In this document: positions 1 through 5,672 of the stretch, piece after piece
How the letters are laid out: every line of letters begins with the position of its first letter
Position numbering within the stretch: position 1 is the first letter of the stretch
Source of the DNA: Methanosarcina sp.
GTDB taxonomy: Archaea > Halobacteriota > Methanosarcinia > Methanosarcinales > Methanosarcinaceae
Direction of reading: 5' to 3'
Assembly (NCBI GenBank): GCA_003157235.1
Contig: PMJC01000330.1
Location: forward strand, 1 to 5,906
Length of the DNA stretch: 5,906 nt
The notes under the pieces: generated by a model
Databases searched by the model: none
Told to the model about the DNA's origin: nothing
Seen by the model: the letters and a program-made list of their open reading frames with translations, nothing else
Made by a program: the position numbers and the translations under genes

Positions 1-1845
1 TTTAGCAAACTCTACATCTTCTATTGAAACACTATCTGACAATCGCATTCTTGCCCTAGCTTCTGATGATCTTTGTAGCGATTCCAGGCATCTGGCTGTA
101 ATAGGCACAGGGCTTCTAGGACCTACTGATTTCGTACTTCTAATATTTAAATAGAAATCCTGTATATATTCCCAGACTTCCGGGGTAGTCACTGGATAAA
201 CTTTAGTTCGAGCATAGGCAATGTATTTTCTCAGCATCTCTTCGTTTATTGGGGCTTTGATATCCATCTTTGCTTGGCTAACTTCGTCTTCTGTATGTGC
301 AGGGCATTTAGAATACATTCGATTTTGGATCATTCCACCAATCTGATGATTTAAAAGGATGTGATCCGAAATCTCCCTATCAGTTTCAGAATCAGGATCA
401 TCTAACATGATTAAGATCAGATCAAAACGAGACCATAATGCAGGAGAAAGCCCCACTTGTTCAGAAAACGGGTTATTTCGATCAAAATATCCAGTTTTAG
501 GGTTACCTGCAGCAAGGATTCCACAGTCAGCTTGAAGCATAGCAACTATCCCAGCTTTGGCTACACTTACTGTACCCTGTTCCATAACTTCGTGAAGTGC
601 ACTTTTGTCTTCTTCTCGTATTTGGCCAATTTCATCAACTGCAAGAATACCACCTGAAGCCATGACAGCTGCGCCGCCTTCCAGGGTCCATCCGTCATTT
701 AATGGATCCTTTACAACTGCAGCAGTGAGTCCGGCAGCACTTGATGTTTTCCCGCTTGTAAATACTCCCCTAGGCGAGATATGTATAGCCTTCCTTAATA
801 ACTGGCTTTTTGCGATTCCAGGGTCACCAATAAGCGCTATGTGAATATTTCCTCTCAGAACAGTCCCATCAGGTAAGTCCTTTCTAACTCCTGAAAACAG
901 CCGAAGGGCAATAGCTATTTTTATATTTTCATATCCATAAATTGAAGGAGCTACACTTTTTACTATTTTATCCATAATTTCCGGATCTCGGCTAAGATCT
1001 AAGATAGCTTCTTCATCTAATGATGTTAGATCATATTCGTCAAATCCAAAATCCAGTTTTTCAATATAAAGAGCTTTGATTATCTTTTCATGGACCGTTA
1101 TTTTACCTTCTTTTCCAGTCCGCTGTCCCAATGCAAGGATTCCCGTTACTGTTACACGGTCTCCAGGTTCAACCTTGTTAGTTAATTCTTCTTCACATTC
1201 CACCATTATATCCCGTGTTTTTGTTCCCCTAGTGGAATCAGGAGATTCTTGAATTTTGATTGTCTGAAAATCTATATATTCACATTGAGATTGATCGACT
1301 CTAAATGGTCCTTTTTTTCCACAGTTTTCACCTTCACAACCCGCAAAAGGTTCTTCAAACTTAGTTCCTGTCTGCTCTACAAAAGTGATATGTCCGCATC
1401 TAAGGCATTCAAAAGCAGTCTTGACTTCTTTAGGCTCTTTGTCTGTGACTGCTCGGACAAAACCATCCACAAAAATGAGCTTTCTGATATCCTTCTGTCC
1501 TAAATCTCTCAATGGCTGCTTTAAGTAATTCGGCATTCCATTGATACGAATTCTAATTTTGTTGACATCTATATCATCTCTATATTTTATTAAATCGACA
1601 TCTGCTAAAGCAGTAAGTAATATTCGAGATATCTTCTCAAAACCACATTCTAAAGCTTCAGCCAAACCAGAGCTATAGTTCCGAGCATCTTTAAATTTAA
1701 TATAAATATAATCTTTCTCTGGATAGTCGTTTGCGAGCTCGATTATTTCTTCTTCGTAGTATGTTTTAAAAAAATCAATAAGCCCTTTCATATCAGGGAT
1801 CTTTATCCCCATTCCCGTGGGTTCCCAAACATCACGATTAGACAT
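1..1845 (-). CDS. mcm: MCM-family replicative DNA helicase, C-terminus cut by window edge
   Basis: ATP-driven 3'-5' replicative helicase of the archaeal MCM family, which acts as a hexamer on DNA. I translated all 615 codons with no stop. Seen: a zinc site formed by C147, C150, C170 and C175 (CX2C-X19-CX4C); Walker A GDPGIAKS at 340-347; the MCM stretch GKTSSAAGLTA at about 365-375; Walker B AVDEIGQI at 402-409; a presensor hairpin with K430; sensor 1 AAGNP with N448; arginine finger SRFD with R473; and sensor 2 near R585. Oddities: Walker B ends in GQI where archaeal MCMs usually have DKM, and the usual LNAR after the presensor hairpin reads LQAD. The ATG at 1845 is preceded by AAGGAG with 9-base spacing. 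It overlaps the upstream stop by 8 bases (ATGTCTAA), which implies translational coupling. The family is certain. That this is an accessory copy rather than the chromosomal one is inferred from divergence and context. Confidence 0.97.
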   Translation of the reverse strand, partial: MSNRDVWEPTGMGIKIPDMKGLIDFFKTYYEEEIIELANDYPEKDYIYIKFKDARNYSSGLAEALECGFEKISRILLTALADVDLIKYRDDIDVNKIRIRINGMPNYLKQPLRDLGQKDIRKLIFVDGFVRAVTDKEPKEVKTAFECLRCGHITFVEQTGTKFEEPFAGCEGENCGKKGPFRVDQSQCEYIDFQTIKIQESPDSTRGTKTRDIMVECEEELTNKVEPGDRVTVTGILALGQRTGKEGKITVHEKIIKALYIEKLDFGFDEYDLTSLDEEAILDLSRDPEIMDKIVKSVAPSIYGYENIKIAIALRLFSGVRKDLPDGTVLRGNIHIALIGDPGIAKSQLLRKAIHISPRGVFTSGKTSSAAGLTAAVVKDPLNDGWTLEGGAAVMASGGILAVDEIGQIREEDKSALHEVMEQGTVSVAKAGIVAMLQADCGILAAGNPKTGYFDRNNPFSEQVGLSPALWSRFDLILIMLDDPDSETDREISDHILLNHQIGGMIQNRMYSKCPAHTEDEVSQAKMDIKAPINEEMLRKYIAYARTKVYPVTTPEVWEYIQDFYLNIRSTKSVGPRSPVPITARCLESLQRSSEARARMRLSDSVSIEDVEFAK

Positions 1846-2389
1846 TTAACCCATCTCCTTCATATGCCAAAAGGTCAGATGCAATATGGAAAGCTTCTTC
1901 ATATGTCGGAGCTTGTTCATAAGTAGAAGGAAATATAGCTGCAACCTTATCTCGTATCAGTTTTCCTTCAAAATGTAGAACAAGGAAATCAATCTTCTTC
2001 TGATCTTTGTAAAGCACTATTGAATCCCATGAATCAACTATCTTAGACGCCAGTAATTCTACATCTTGTTTTTCTTTGATATTTTTAGCTCGAATAAACT
2101 CATTATTAGCTTCTAATCTTTCCAATTGCTCACGTATTAGGTGTCTTTGGCTGCTTATTGAATTTTGATGTATCTCAAGATCATCGAGTTTTTGCTTCAA
2201 AATATCTTCTTCATTTTCAGCAATTCCTAAAAGAACCTTTGCACCTAACTCAAAAGCTAAGCCATTCGAGAATTGTCTCCCGCAATACCTCCTGCCTTCA
2301 TTCTTTGCACTTTGTATGGAATCGCGTAGATTTTTAGGGATATATACATTAACATAGATTTTATCTGACTTTTGATTCCTGGAACTCAT
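1838..2389 (-). CDS. Possible ribbon-helix-helix/coiled-coil protein coupled to MCM
   Basis: I do not recognise the family. The 183 residues begin with a strand-like KIYVNVYIPKNLRDSI (10-25), which resembles the strand and first helix of ribbon-helix-helix DNA-binding domains. A second helix-like stretch follows at about 39-56. Residues 57-118 are rich in E, K, Q and L with heptad-like spacing and probably form a coiled coil. The last 60 residues are mixed and end in an acidic, aromatic tail. The ATG at 2389 has GGAGG 8 bases upstream and overlaps the preceding stop as ATGA. Its own stop lies inside the start of the MCM gene, and its last codons carry the MCM ribosome site, so the two proteins are probably made together. 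DNA binding plus oligomerisation would suit a helicase recruiter or an operon regulator. That role is inference from position only. Confidence 0.85.
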   Translation of the reverse strand: MSSRNQKSDKIYVNVYIPKNLRDSIQSAKNEGRRYCGRQFSNGLAFELGAKVLLGIAENEEDILKQKLDDLEIHQNSISSQRHLIREQLERLEANNEFIRAKNIKEKQDVELLASKIVDSWDSIVLYKDQKKIDFLVLHFEGKLIRDKVAAIFPSTYEQAPTYEEAFHIASDLLAYEGDGLNV

Positions 2390-2604
2390 ACTCCAGGCCT
2401 CCGCGCGGATATTGAAATCTTTGGGCTATGATGCTCATAAAAACACTTTATAAAAATAGAAAAACGAGATCGATATCCCTTTACTCCGAATGGCCTATCA
2501 TCGTACTTACTTTCTTGTTTATAGAAGCCGGGAAGAAGCGGAATTACCATACTACAATATTCTAAGAAGACAAACCAAAAAAAAATAAATGAAGACATTT
2601 TCAT
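2386..2604 (-). CDS. Small hydrophobic/basic protein of doubtful reality
   Basis: No family is recognised. The frame gives 72 residues: a hydrophobic N-terminus (roughly residues 4-25, rich in F, I, V and L) that could span a membrane, then a basic, aromatic tail ending ISARRPGV. In favour: it fills the gap between two better-supported genes exactly, with ATGA overlaps at both ends. Against: the hydrophobic start is encoded partly by a run of nine T, the composition is unusual, and no domain is visible. GGGG lies only 2 bases before the first ATG but 8 bases before a second ATG at 2598. The likelier start is therefore codon 3, giving 70 residues. Alternatives are a non-coding spacer or a remnant of a longer gene. 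Confidence 0.45.
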   Translation of the reverse strand: MKMSSFIFFWFVFLEYCSMVIPLLPGFYKQESKYDDRPFGVKGYRSRFSIFIKCFYEHHSPKISISARRPGV

Positions 2605-3008
2605 GTCCCCTTTTTTTGCCAGCCTTGATTAAATATCAAATCTTTATCCAGCAGCTCCTCATCAGACCCTAACATGCATTTCTCGTAATCTAAAGCACTT
2701 TGTAAATTTGCTATTAATGAATTCAACACTGCTATTGATAAAAGATTGATTGTTTTATACTTCTTGGGCTCAAACAGTGTTACATTCAGAGACAATTGTG
2801 TTTTTAACATCTTCCACTTGGTAAAATCTAATTCAGCACTATGCATGAAAAGACAGTTCAAGATTTCAGTAAACTTTATCTCTTGATCGACATATTTTAT
2901 ATTAGATTCAAGATATTTAATGACATCTTCTCTATAATTAACGATCTCATCTATGTGTTTTTCTGAGTTTACAACGATTACTCTTATCATTTCTTCGTTT
3001 AATATCAT
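2601..3008 (-). CDS. Hypothetical helical protein, first gene of the MCM unit
   Basis: No family is recognised. The 135-residue product has a short strand-like start (MIRVIVVN, 7-14). Mostly helical, charged sequence follows, including EDVIKYLESNIKYVDQEI at about 27-44 and a more hydrophobic segment around 87-105 (INLLSIAVLNSLIANL). There is no signal peptide, no clear membrane helix and no cysteine cluster. The ATG at 3008 has AGGAG 8 bases upstream, a strong ribosome site that favours this start over the ATG at 2990. Its stop overlaps the next reading frame by 4 bases. A TATA-like box at 3071-3078 makes it the probable first gene of the four-gene unit ending in the MCM helicase. Its job is unknown; an accessory replication or control role can only be inferred from company. 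Confidence 0.8.
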   Translation of the reverse strand: MILNEEMIRVIVVNSEKHIDEIVNYREDVIKYLESNIKYVDQEIKFTEILNCLFMHSAELDFTKWKMLKTQLSLNVTLFEPKKYKTINLLSIAVLNSLIANLQSALDYEKCMLGSDEELLDKDLIFNQGWQKKGT

Positions 3009-3070
3009 AATAATATCTCCTAATAATCAGGCTAAAAATTAAGAGCCAAGGGCATCAAAAAAACCAATCT

Positions 3071-3078
3071 TAAATAAA
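3071..3078 (-). promoter_or_regulatory. Candidate TATA box of the MCM operon
   Basis: The minus strand reads TTTATTTA, close to the archaeal TATA consensus. It would place the transcript start near 3048, leaving a leader of about 40 bases that contains the ribosome site of the first gene. A second, weaker AT-rich candidate (CAATATAATA on the minus strand, about 3150-3160) lies farther upstream, so the assignment is tentative. Confidence 0.5.
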
Positions 3079-3079
3079 G

Positions 3080-3101
3080 TTCAACATAGTTCTATGCTGA
3101 A
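3080..3101. promoter_or_regulatory. Near-perfect palindrome beside the MCM operon TATA box
   Basis: The left half is TTCAACATAG and the right half CTATGCTGAA, separated by TT. The 10-bp arms pair at 9 of 10 positions. The site begins one base upstream of the candidate TATA box, where TFB contacts the BRE. This suits an operator for a dimeric DNA-binding protein that represses or activates the MCM unit. The palindrome is directly visible; the operator role is inferred. Confidence 0.6.
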
Positions 3102-3206
3102 AAATTACCGAAAGTTGACTTCCAATACCTTTATCATTCAGAAAAGAAGATATTATATTGTGAAGTGATCGTCAATTTCTGAATTGAATTGATGGTTTTG
3201 ACGCCT

Positions 3207-3229
3207 TGAAACTACTCTAAATAGTTTCA
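3207..3229 (-). terminator. Perfect 8-bp hairpin after the AbrB-like gene
   Basis: TGAAACTA and TAGTTTCA form a perfect 8-bp inverted repeat around a 7-base loop. It starts 20 bases past the stop of the AbrB-like gene. No long T-run follows it on the minus strand, so it is not a textbook intrinsic terminator. It may mark or protect the 3' end of that short mRNA. An operator is an alternative. Confidence 0.45.
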
Positions 3230-3248
3230 TGGCTCTCGTTCTTATCTA

Positions 3249-3440
3249 TCATTCTTGGCACTGAGTATCTTTCAAGATTGGATATATTCTCAAACTTTCG
3301 TCGCCATTTGTTTCAATGTTTAGTACATCTCCTTTCCCAACGCCCACACTATTTATCCATGCTGGCGGCAGTGGAAGAATAAACGATGTTTTTCCTTTCT
3401 GCAGCTTGCAAGATCTGAATTTAATAACTATTTTTTTCAC
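3249..3440 (-). CDS. Small AbrB/SpoVT-like transcription regulator
   Basis: The 63 residues match the swapped-hairpin AbrB/SpoVT type common in archaea. KLQKGKTSFILPLPPAWI (about 12-29) corresponds to the family pattern in which a K-x-G-x-(T/S) strand leads to LP..W. It is followed by GVGKGDVLNIE (33-43) and SLRIYP (49-54), the usual G-x-KGD turn and closing strand. Such proteins dimerise and bind AT-rich promoter DNA; many act on their own promoter or a neighbour's. It is a stand-alone domain with only a 9-residue tail. The gene is divergent from the winged-helix gene and points toward the MCM unit, so it could regulate either. The start is unusual: the only conventional start in frame is GTG at 3440, which is fused to the ribosome site. 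An in-frame stop (TAA) lies at 3447-3449. Confidence 0.85.
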   Translation of the reverse strand: MKKIVIKFRSCKLQKGKTSFILPLPPAWINSVGVGKGDVLNIETNGDESLRIYPILKDTQCQE

Positions 3441-3444
3441 CTCC
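3437..3444 (-). promoter_or_regulatory. Ribosome site fused to the GTG start of the AbrB-like gene
   Basis: The minus strand reads GGAGGTGA, an excellent match to the 16S rRNA 3' end. It contains the annotated GTG start, leaving no spacer. The in-frame ATA codon at 3429-3431 lies 9 bases after GGAG, where an ATG would be expected. Either initiation uses the overlapping GTG, or ATA is used, or an ancestral ATG has mutated. Confidence 0.7.
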
Positions 3445-3450
3445 GTTTAA

Positions 3451-3471
3451 GCAAGTTTATAATAACTTTGC
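3451..3471. repeat. Imperfect palindrome in the leader of the AbrB-like gene
   Basis: GCAAGTTTAT and ATAACTTTGC flank a single central A and match at 8 of 10 positions, with outer arms GCAA/TTGC and inner arms TTAT/ATAA. It lies between the predicted transcript start (about 3484) and the GTG at 3440. It could therefore be an autoregulatory operator or an mRNA fold. The AT-rich composition makes chance possible. Confidence 0.4.
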
Positions 3472-3506
3472 TTTCTTAGCTTCTTATTATAGTTGATCCA
3501 TCATTA

Positions 3507-3514
3507 TATATAAA
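3507..3514 (-). promoter_or_regulatory. Strong archaeal TATA box of the AbrB-like gene
   Basis: The minus strand reads TTTATATA, a consensus archaeal TATA box, preceded by an A-rich AAGATAAC in the BRE position. A start about 26 bases downstream falls near 3484 and gives a leader of about 45 bases. Confidence 0.7.
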
Positions 3515-3605
3515 GTTATCTTACATTATAATAGCTATTTGCATTATGCTATTTCTTAAACTGCTAAAAATACATTTATAATCATATTTTTTAAAATACA
3601 ATTGC

Positions 3606-3635
3606 GTATGTAATTAAAATAAAATAATTACATAC
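3606..3635. promoter_or_regulatory. Perfect 11-bp inverted repeat abutting the winged-helix gene promoter
   Basis: GTATGTAATTA at 3606-3616 and its exact complement TAATTACATAC at 3625-3635 are separated by 8 A/T bases. Half-site centres are 19 bp apart, about two helical turns, so a dimer could bind one face of the DNA. The right arm ends one base before the TATA box and covers the BRE position. The likely role is an operator for the divergent regulators, especially autoregulation by the 402-residue protein. A replication-origin element is an alternative. Confidence 0.75.
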
Positions 3636-3636
3636 A

Positions 3637-3644
3637 TTTAAATA
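3637..3644 (+). promoter_or_regulatory. TATA box of the winged-helix gene, probably leaderless
   Basis: TTTAAATA is centred 27 bases before the ATG at 3668, so the transcript should begin at or within a base or two of the start codon. No GGAG-like ribosome site lies before this ATG, which agrees with a leaderless mRNA. Confidence 0.7.
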
Positions 3645-3667
3645 GTCAATGATCTAAATATGATTCT

Positions 3668-4876
3668 ATGATTGAGAAGAGACGTTACCATTATGATGTG
3701 GGTGAAGTAAAGTCTAAAACTATTGAAGTAATTCTTAGACATAAAGGACTAATAAAAGAACCATTTATTCGAAAAAGTTTGCAGGATAAGTATGATGGAA
3801 TTGACCAAGGAACGGTGAATAGGCATTTGCATGATTTGCAAAAACTAGGATGCCTAGCTTTGATACCACCGAATAAGAAAACAACTCGTGCGAATAGATG
3901 GAACATAACAACACTTAAACAATTAGAGAAGATTAGACAGCACTTTCCAGATATAACATTAAACCTATACGAAAAATCTTTGGGCATAGTTAGCCGATAT
4001 CATCTTCGTTACATAAACCCAGCTCGTTACAAGATTTTCAGCCTGCAATTATTATTATCCACTTCATTCTTTGATTTATGCATAAAAAACAACAGTGAAA
4101 CATTTTACGCTAAAGCATATGAGATTTATCGATTCGGAAAAGGCTGTGACGATGATATACTGATCCAAGGCTATATAGATGATATTTATGCTAAATTGAC
4201 AACAATAATTTTCAAAAACATTAATTTTTTGCTAAGCATTTGGAATAAACAGATGTCAAATTCATTAAACATTAAGCTTTATTCAGATCCATCAGAATAT
4301 CTTCTCACCCTTTCGCTGTCGAGAAAAAAATTTCAAGAAATAGTGGATAGTATAAAACCCCAAGATGAAGAAATGCAGGAAGAAGTAAGTGGCATGGAAC
4401 TTGTGGCAATAATGTCTTTAAGAATCTCAACCGAAATATTTCGAAAATCGTTTCAAGAAATCTCGGACGAAAAAGAGTTTTCTAGAAAAGCAGTAGATTT
4501 GAATTTTAGTATAGCTCAGGATATATTTGATAAAATAATAGAAGAAGATCCCCAAATATTATACAATAAAATGATAAAAATAAATAATCATCACCGAAAA
4601 ATCCAATATAATAATCCTTTTATTATTTTTGACCATTGCTTTGAAGATGATATATTGAATAATACTGTTTCTCCAGAAGAAAAGGAATTTATGATAAGAA
4701 AAAAAAGTTCAGTGCAAAAAGATAATGAAGGAATTATAAGCTATGATGAATGGTATATCAGATCCAAACTTGATGCTTCTTATGATAGAGATAAAATGAG
4801 TGAATGTACAGCTTATGATGATTTATATGATGAATACTTAAAAAAATATATGATCCCATGTCTTGAAGCTTCATAA
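3668..4876 (+). CDS. Winged-helix DNA-binding protein with long uncharacterised C-terminal region
   Basis: The 402-residue protein has an N-terminal winged helix-turn-helix at about residues 16-80. Helix KTIEVILRHK (17-26) comes first, then a second helix PFIRKSLQDKY (32-42). The recognition helix is TVNRHLHDLQKLGC (49-62), and a basic wing runs 64-80 (LALIPPNKKTTRANRW). Residues 100-402 are largely helical, with no motif I recognise. There is no kinase, ligand-binding or catalytic signature and no membrane helix. The C-terminal third is acidic and tyrosine-rich. The domain type implies sequence-specific DNA binding, as a transcription regulator or possibly a replication initiator for the same element; the sequence does not decide between these. 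It is divergent from the AbrB-like gene. A perfect inverted repeat beside its TATA box is a natural autoregulatory target. The ATG is chosen from the leaderless promoter geometry. Confidence 0.85.
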   Translation: MIEKRRYHYDVGEVKSKTIEVILRHKGLIKEPFIRKSLQDKYDGIDQGTVNRHLHDLQKLGCLALIPPNKKTTRANRWNITTLKQLEKIRQHFPDITLNLYEKSLGIVSRYHLRYINPARYKIFSLQLLLSTSFFDLCIKNNSETFYAKAYEIYRFGKGCDDDILIQGYIDDIYAKLTTIIFKNINFLLSIWNKQMSNSLNIKLYSDPSEYLLTLSLSRKKFQEIVDSIKPQDEEMQEEVSGMELVAIMSLRISTEIFRKSFQEISDEKEFSRKAVDLNFSIAQDIFDKIIEEDPQILYNKMIKINNHHRKIQYNNPFIIFDHCFEDDILNNTVSPEEKEFMIRKKSSVQKDNEGIISYDEWYIRSKLDASYDRDKMSECTAYDDLYDEYLKKYMIPCLEAS

Positions 4877-4889
4877 GGGGAATTATATA

Positions 4890-5298
4890 ATGAATAAAAA
4901 AAGAATTGGGATTGGACTAATAGCATTACTGATGTTAGTAATCAGTGGTTCAGTGGTCAACGCTTGGCCTTGGAGTAATAACAACGATAATCATAATAAT
5001 ATCAACTTTGATAAAGCAAATTTGAGCGGTTACTTCAGGACGGACAGTTTTCTGTTCAGGCAGGGATATTAATTCTGCAATTAAATCTTATAGAGAAGCA
5101 GCAAAAATGAAACCAACTGAACAAAACTTTCAGAGATTAATTATTCATGATGGAATGTTAGCTGAGCAAGCTGGAGATTACAATACTTCACTGAAGTTTT
5201 ATAATATGGTTTTTGTAGCGGATCCAAATTCAAAAACATCCGATTTTATTGTTCAACATAGACGTGAATTAATGAGAAAAATGGGTCAATTAGACTAA
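4890..5298 (+). pseudogene. Exported TPR-like protein gene broken by a frameshift
   Basis: The ATG at 4890 follows a GGGG ribosome site by 9 bases and lies 13 bases after the winged-helix stop. The first 60 codons start with a clear signal peptide: MNKKR, then a hydrophobic core, with likely cleavage after VNA at residue 25. An Asn-rich linker follows, and the frame stops at 5070-5072. A second frame, open from 5026 to 5298, continues with INSAIKSYREAAKMKP and AGDYNTSLKFYNMVFVADP, two helix pairs with tetratricopeptide-like spacing (G..A...Y....P). Joining them needs a net +1 insertion or -2 deletion between 5026 and 5070. A change near 5064 would restore RQGDINSAIKSY, a standard repeat start. 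The product would act outside the membrane as a protein-binding module. It could also be two genes or a sequencing error, and no ribosome site precedes the ATG at 5107. Confidence 0.7.
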
Positions 5299-5359
5299 GC
5301 ATGTGACCTATATTGGAAAAATCATCCTGTAGAAGTTTAGACGACATATTAAAAAAATG

Positions 5360-5367
5360 TTTTTTTT
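5360..5367 (+). terminator. T8 tract, probable archaeal terminator
   Basis: A run of eight T, preceded by seven A at 5351-5357, lies 62 bases after the stop of the broken TPR gene. Archaeal RNA polymerase terminates at such T-tracts without needing a strong hairpin. It would end transcripts coming from the winged-helix/TPR side. Confidence 0.5.
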
Positions 5368-5447
5368 GTTTGTTGCAAAGTCAATACGTGATTTAGTCTC
5401 TTATAACCGCATATTTTCGAAATTTAATCAATGAACGATACGTGGGG

Positions 5448-5628
5448 TATTATCAAAAAATAGATGAATATAAGGACTCAAAAGTGCTGTAGAATGCTGA
5501 GCAAGTGCATTTTGTAGGTTGTATAACAAAGAAAACCAGATTTCAAAAAACTAAATGAAAAAGTTTATAATGTTTAAACCCAATACTATTTTGCAGAACA
5601 GATCAATAAGCTTTCCGAAGAAAATTAG
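5448..5628 (+). pseudogene. Possible decayed remnant of a helical or TPR-type gene
   Basis: Short protein-like stretches occur in succession but in different frames and with stops. YYQKIDEYKDSKVL ends at a stop at 5490-5492. After a frame change comes PDFKKLNEKVYNV (5536-5574), a stop at 5575-5577, then TQYYFAEQINKLSEEN up to TAG at 5626-5628. The amphipathic, KE-rich character and the NPDF-like turn resemble the end of a TPR or helical-repeat protein. It could be a decayed tail of the same family as the neighbouring broken gene. Chance translation of AT-rich DNA cannot be excluded. Confidence 0.35.
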
Positions 5629-5660
5629 ATACTGTTGGTATGTGCAGCATCAGCAGTATC
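5628..5660 (-). terminator. Hairpin 12 bases after the right-edge gene
   Basis: GATACTG and CAGTATC form a perfect 7-bp stem; with G-U pairs it extends to 12 bp if read as plus-strand RNA. On the minus strand the stem is followed by TAATTTTCTT. This fits a terminator for the gene entering from the right edge. Confidence 0.5.
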
Positions 5661-5672
5661 AATCTCTCCAAT

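Larger units (their letters stand above)
5299..5672. other. Intergenic stretch without an intact gene
   Basis: The 374 bases hold no intact coding frame on either strand. They contain the T8 tract at 5360-5367, an unremarkable AT-rich part to about 5445, coding-like fragments at 5448-5628, and a hairpin at 5628-5660. I see no RNA gene, insertion-sequence end or promoter that I would defend. Confidence 0.7.

Noticed and set aside
605..844. Plus-strand open frame inside the MCM gene
   Set aside because: It lies opposite the ATPase core of MCM, whose motifs are unmistakable, so it is an antisense shadow. The plus-strand frames at 457-657 and 1249-1503 are rejected for the same reason.
3172..3187. 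TCAATT/AATTGA short hairpin
   Set aside because: A 6-bp A/T-rich stem is expected by chance, and it is not placed at a gene end or promoter.
3530..3554. AATAGCTATT palindrome and two GCTATTT copies as possible origin iterons
   Set aside because: The units are short and only two copies are present, in very AT-rich DNA. That is too weak to call an origin.
3691..3987. 98-codon minus-strand frame opposite the winged-helix domain
   Set aside because: The plus frame encodes a coherent winged helix with promoter support. The reverse frame has a Cys/Phe/Ser-rich composition and no family resemblance.
4863..4889. Upstream ATG at 4863 as the start of the exported protein
   Set aside because: It overlaps the winged-helix gene and puts nine residues before the signal peptide. 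The ATG at 4890 has a ribosome site at good spacing and gives a proper signal peptide.
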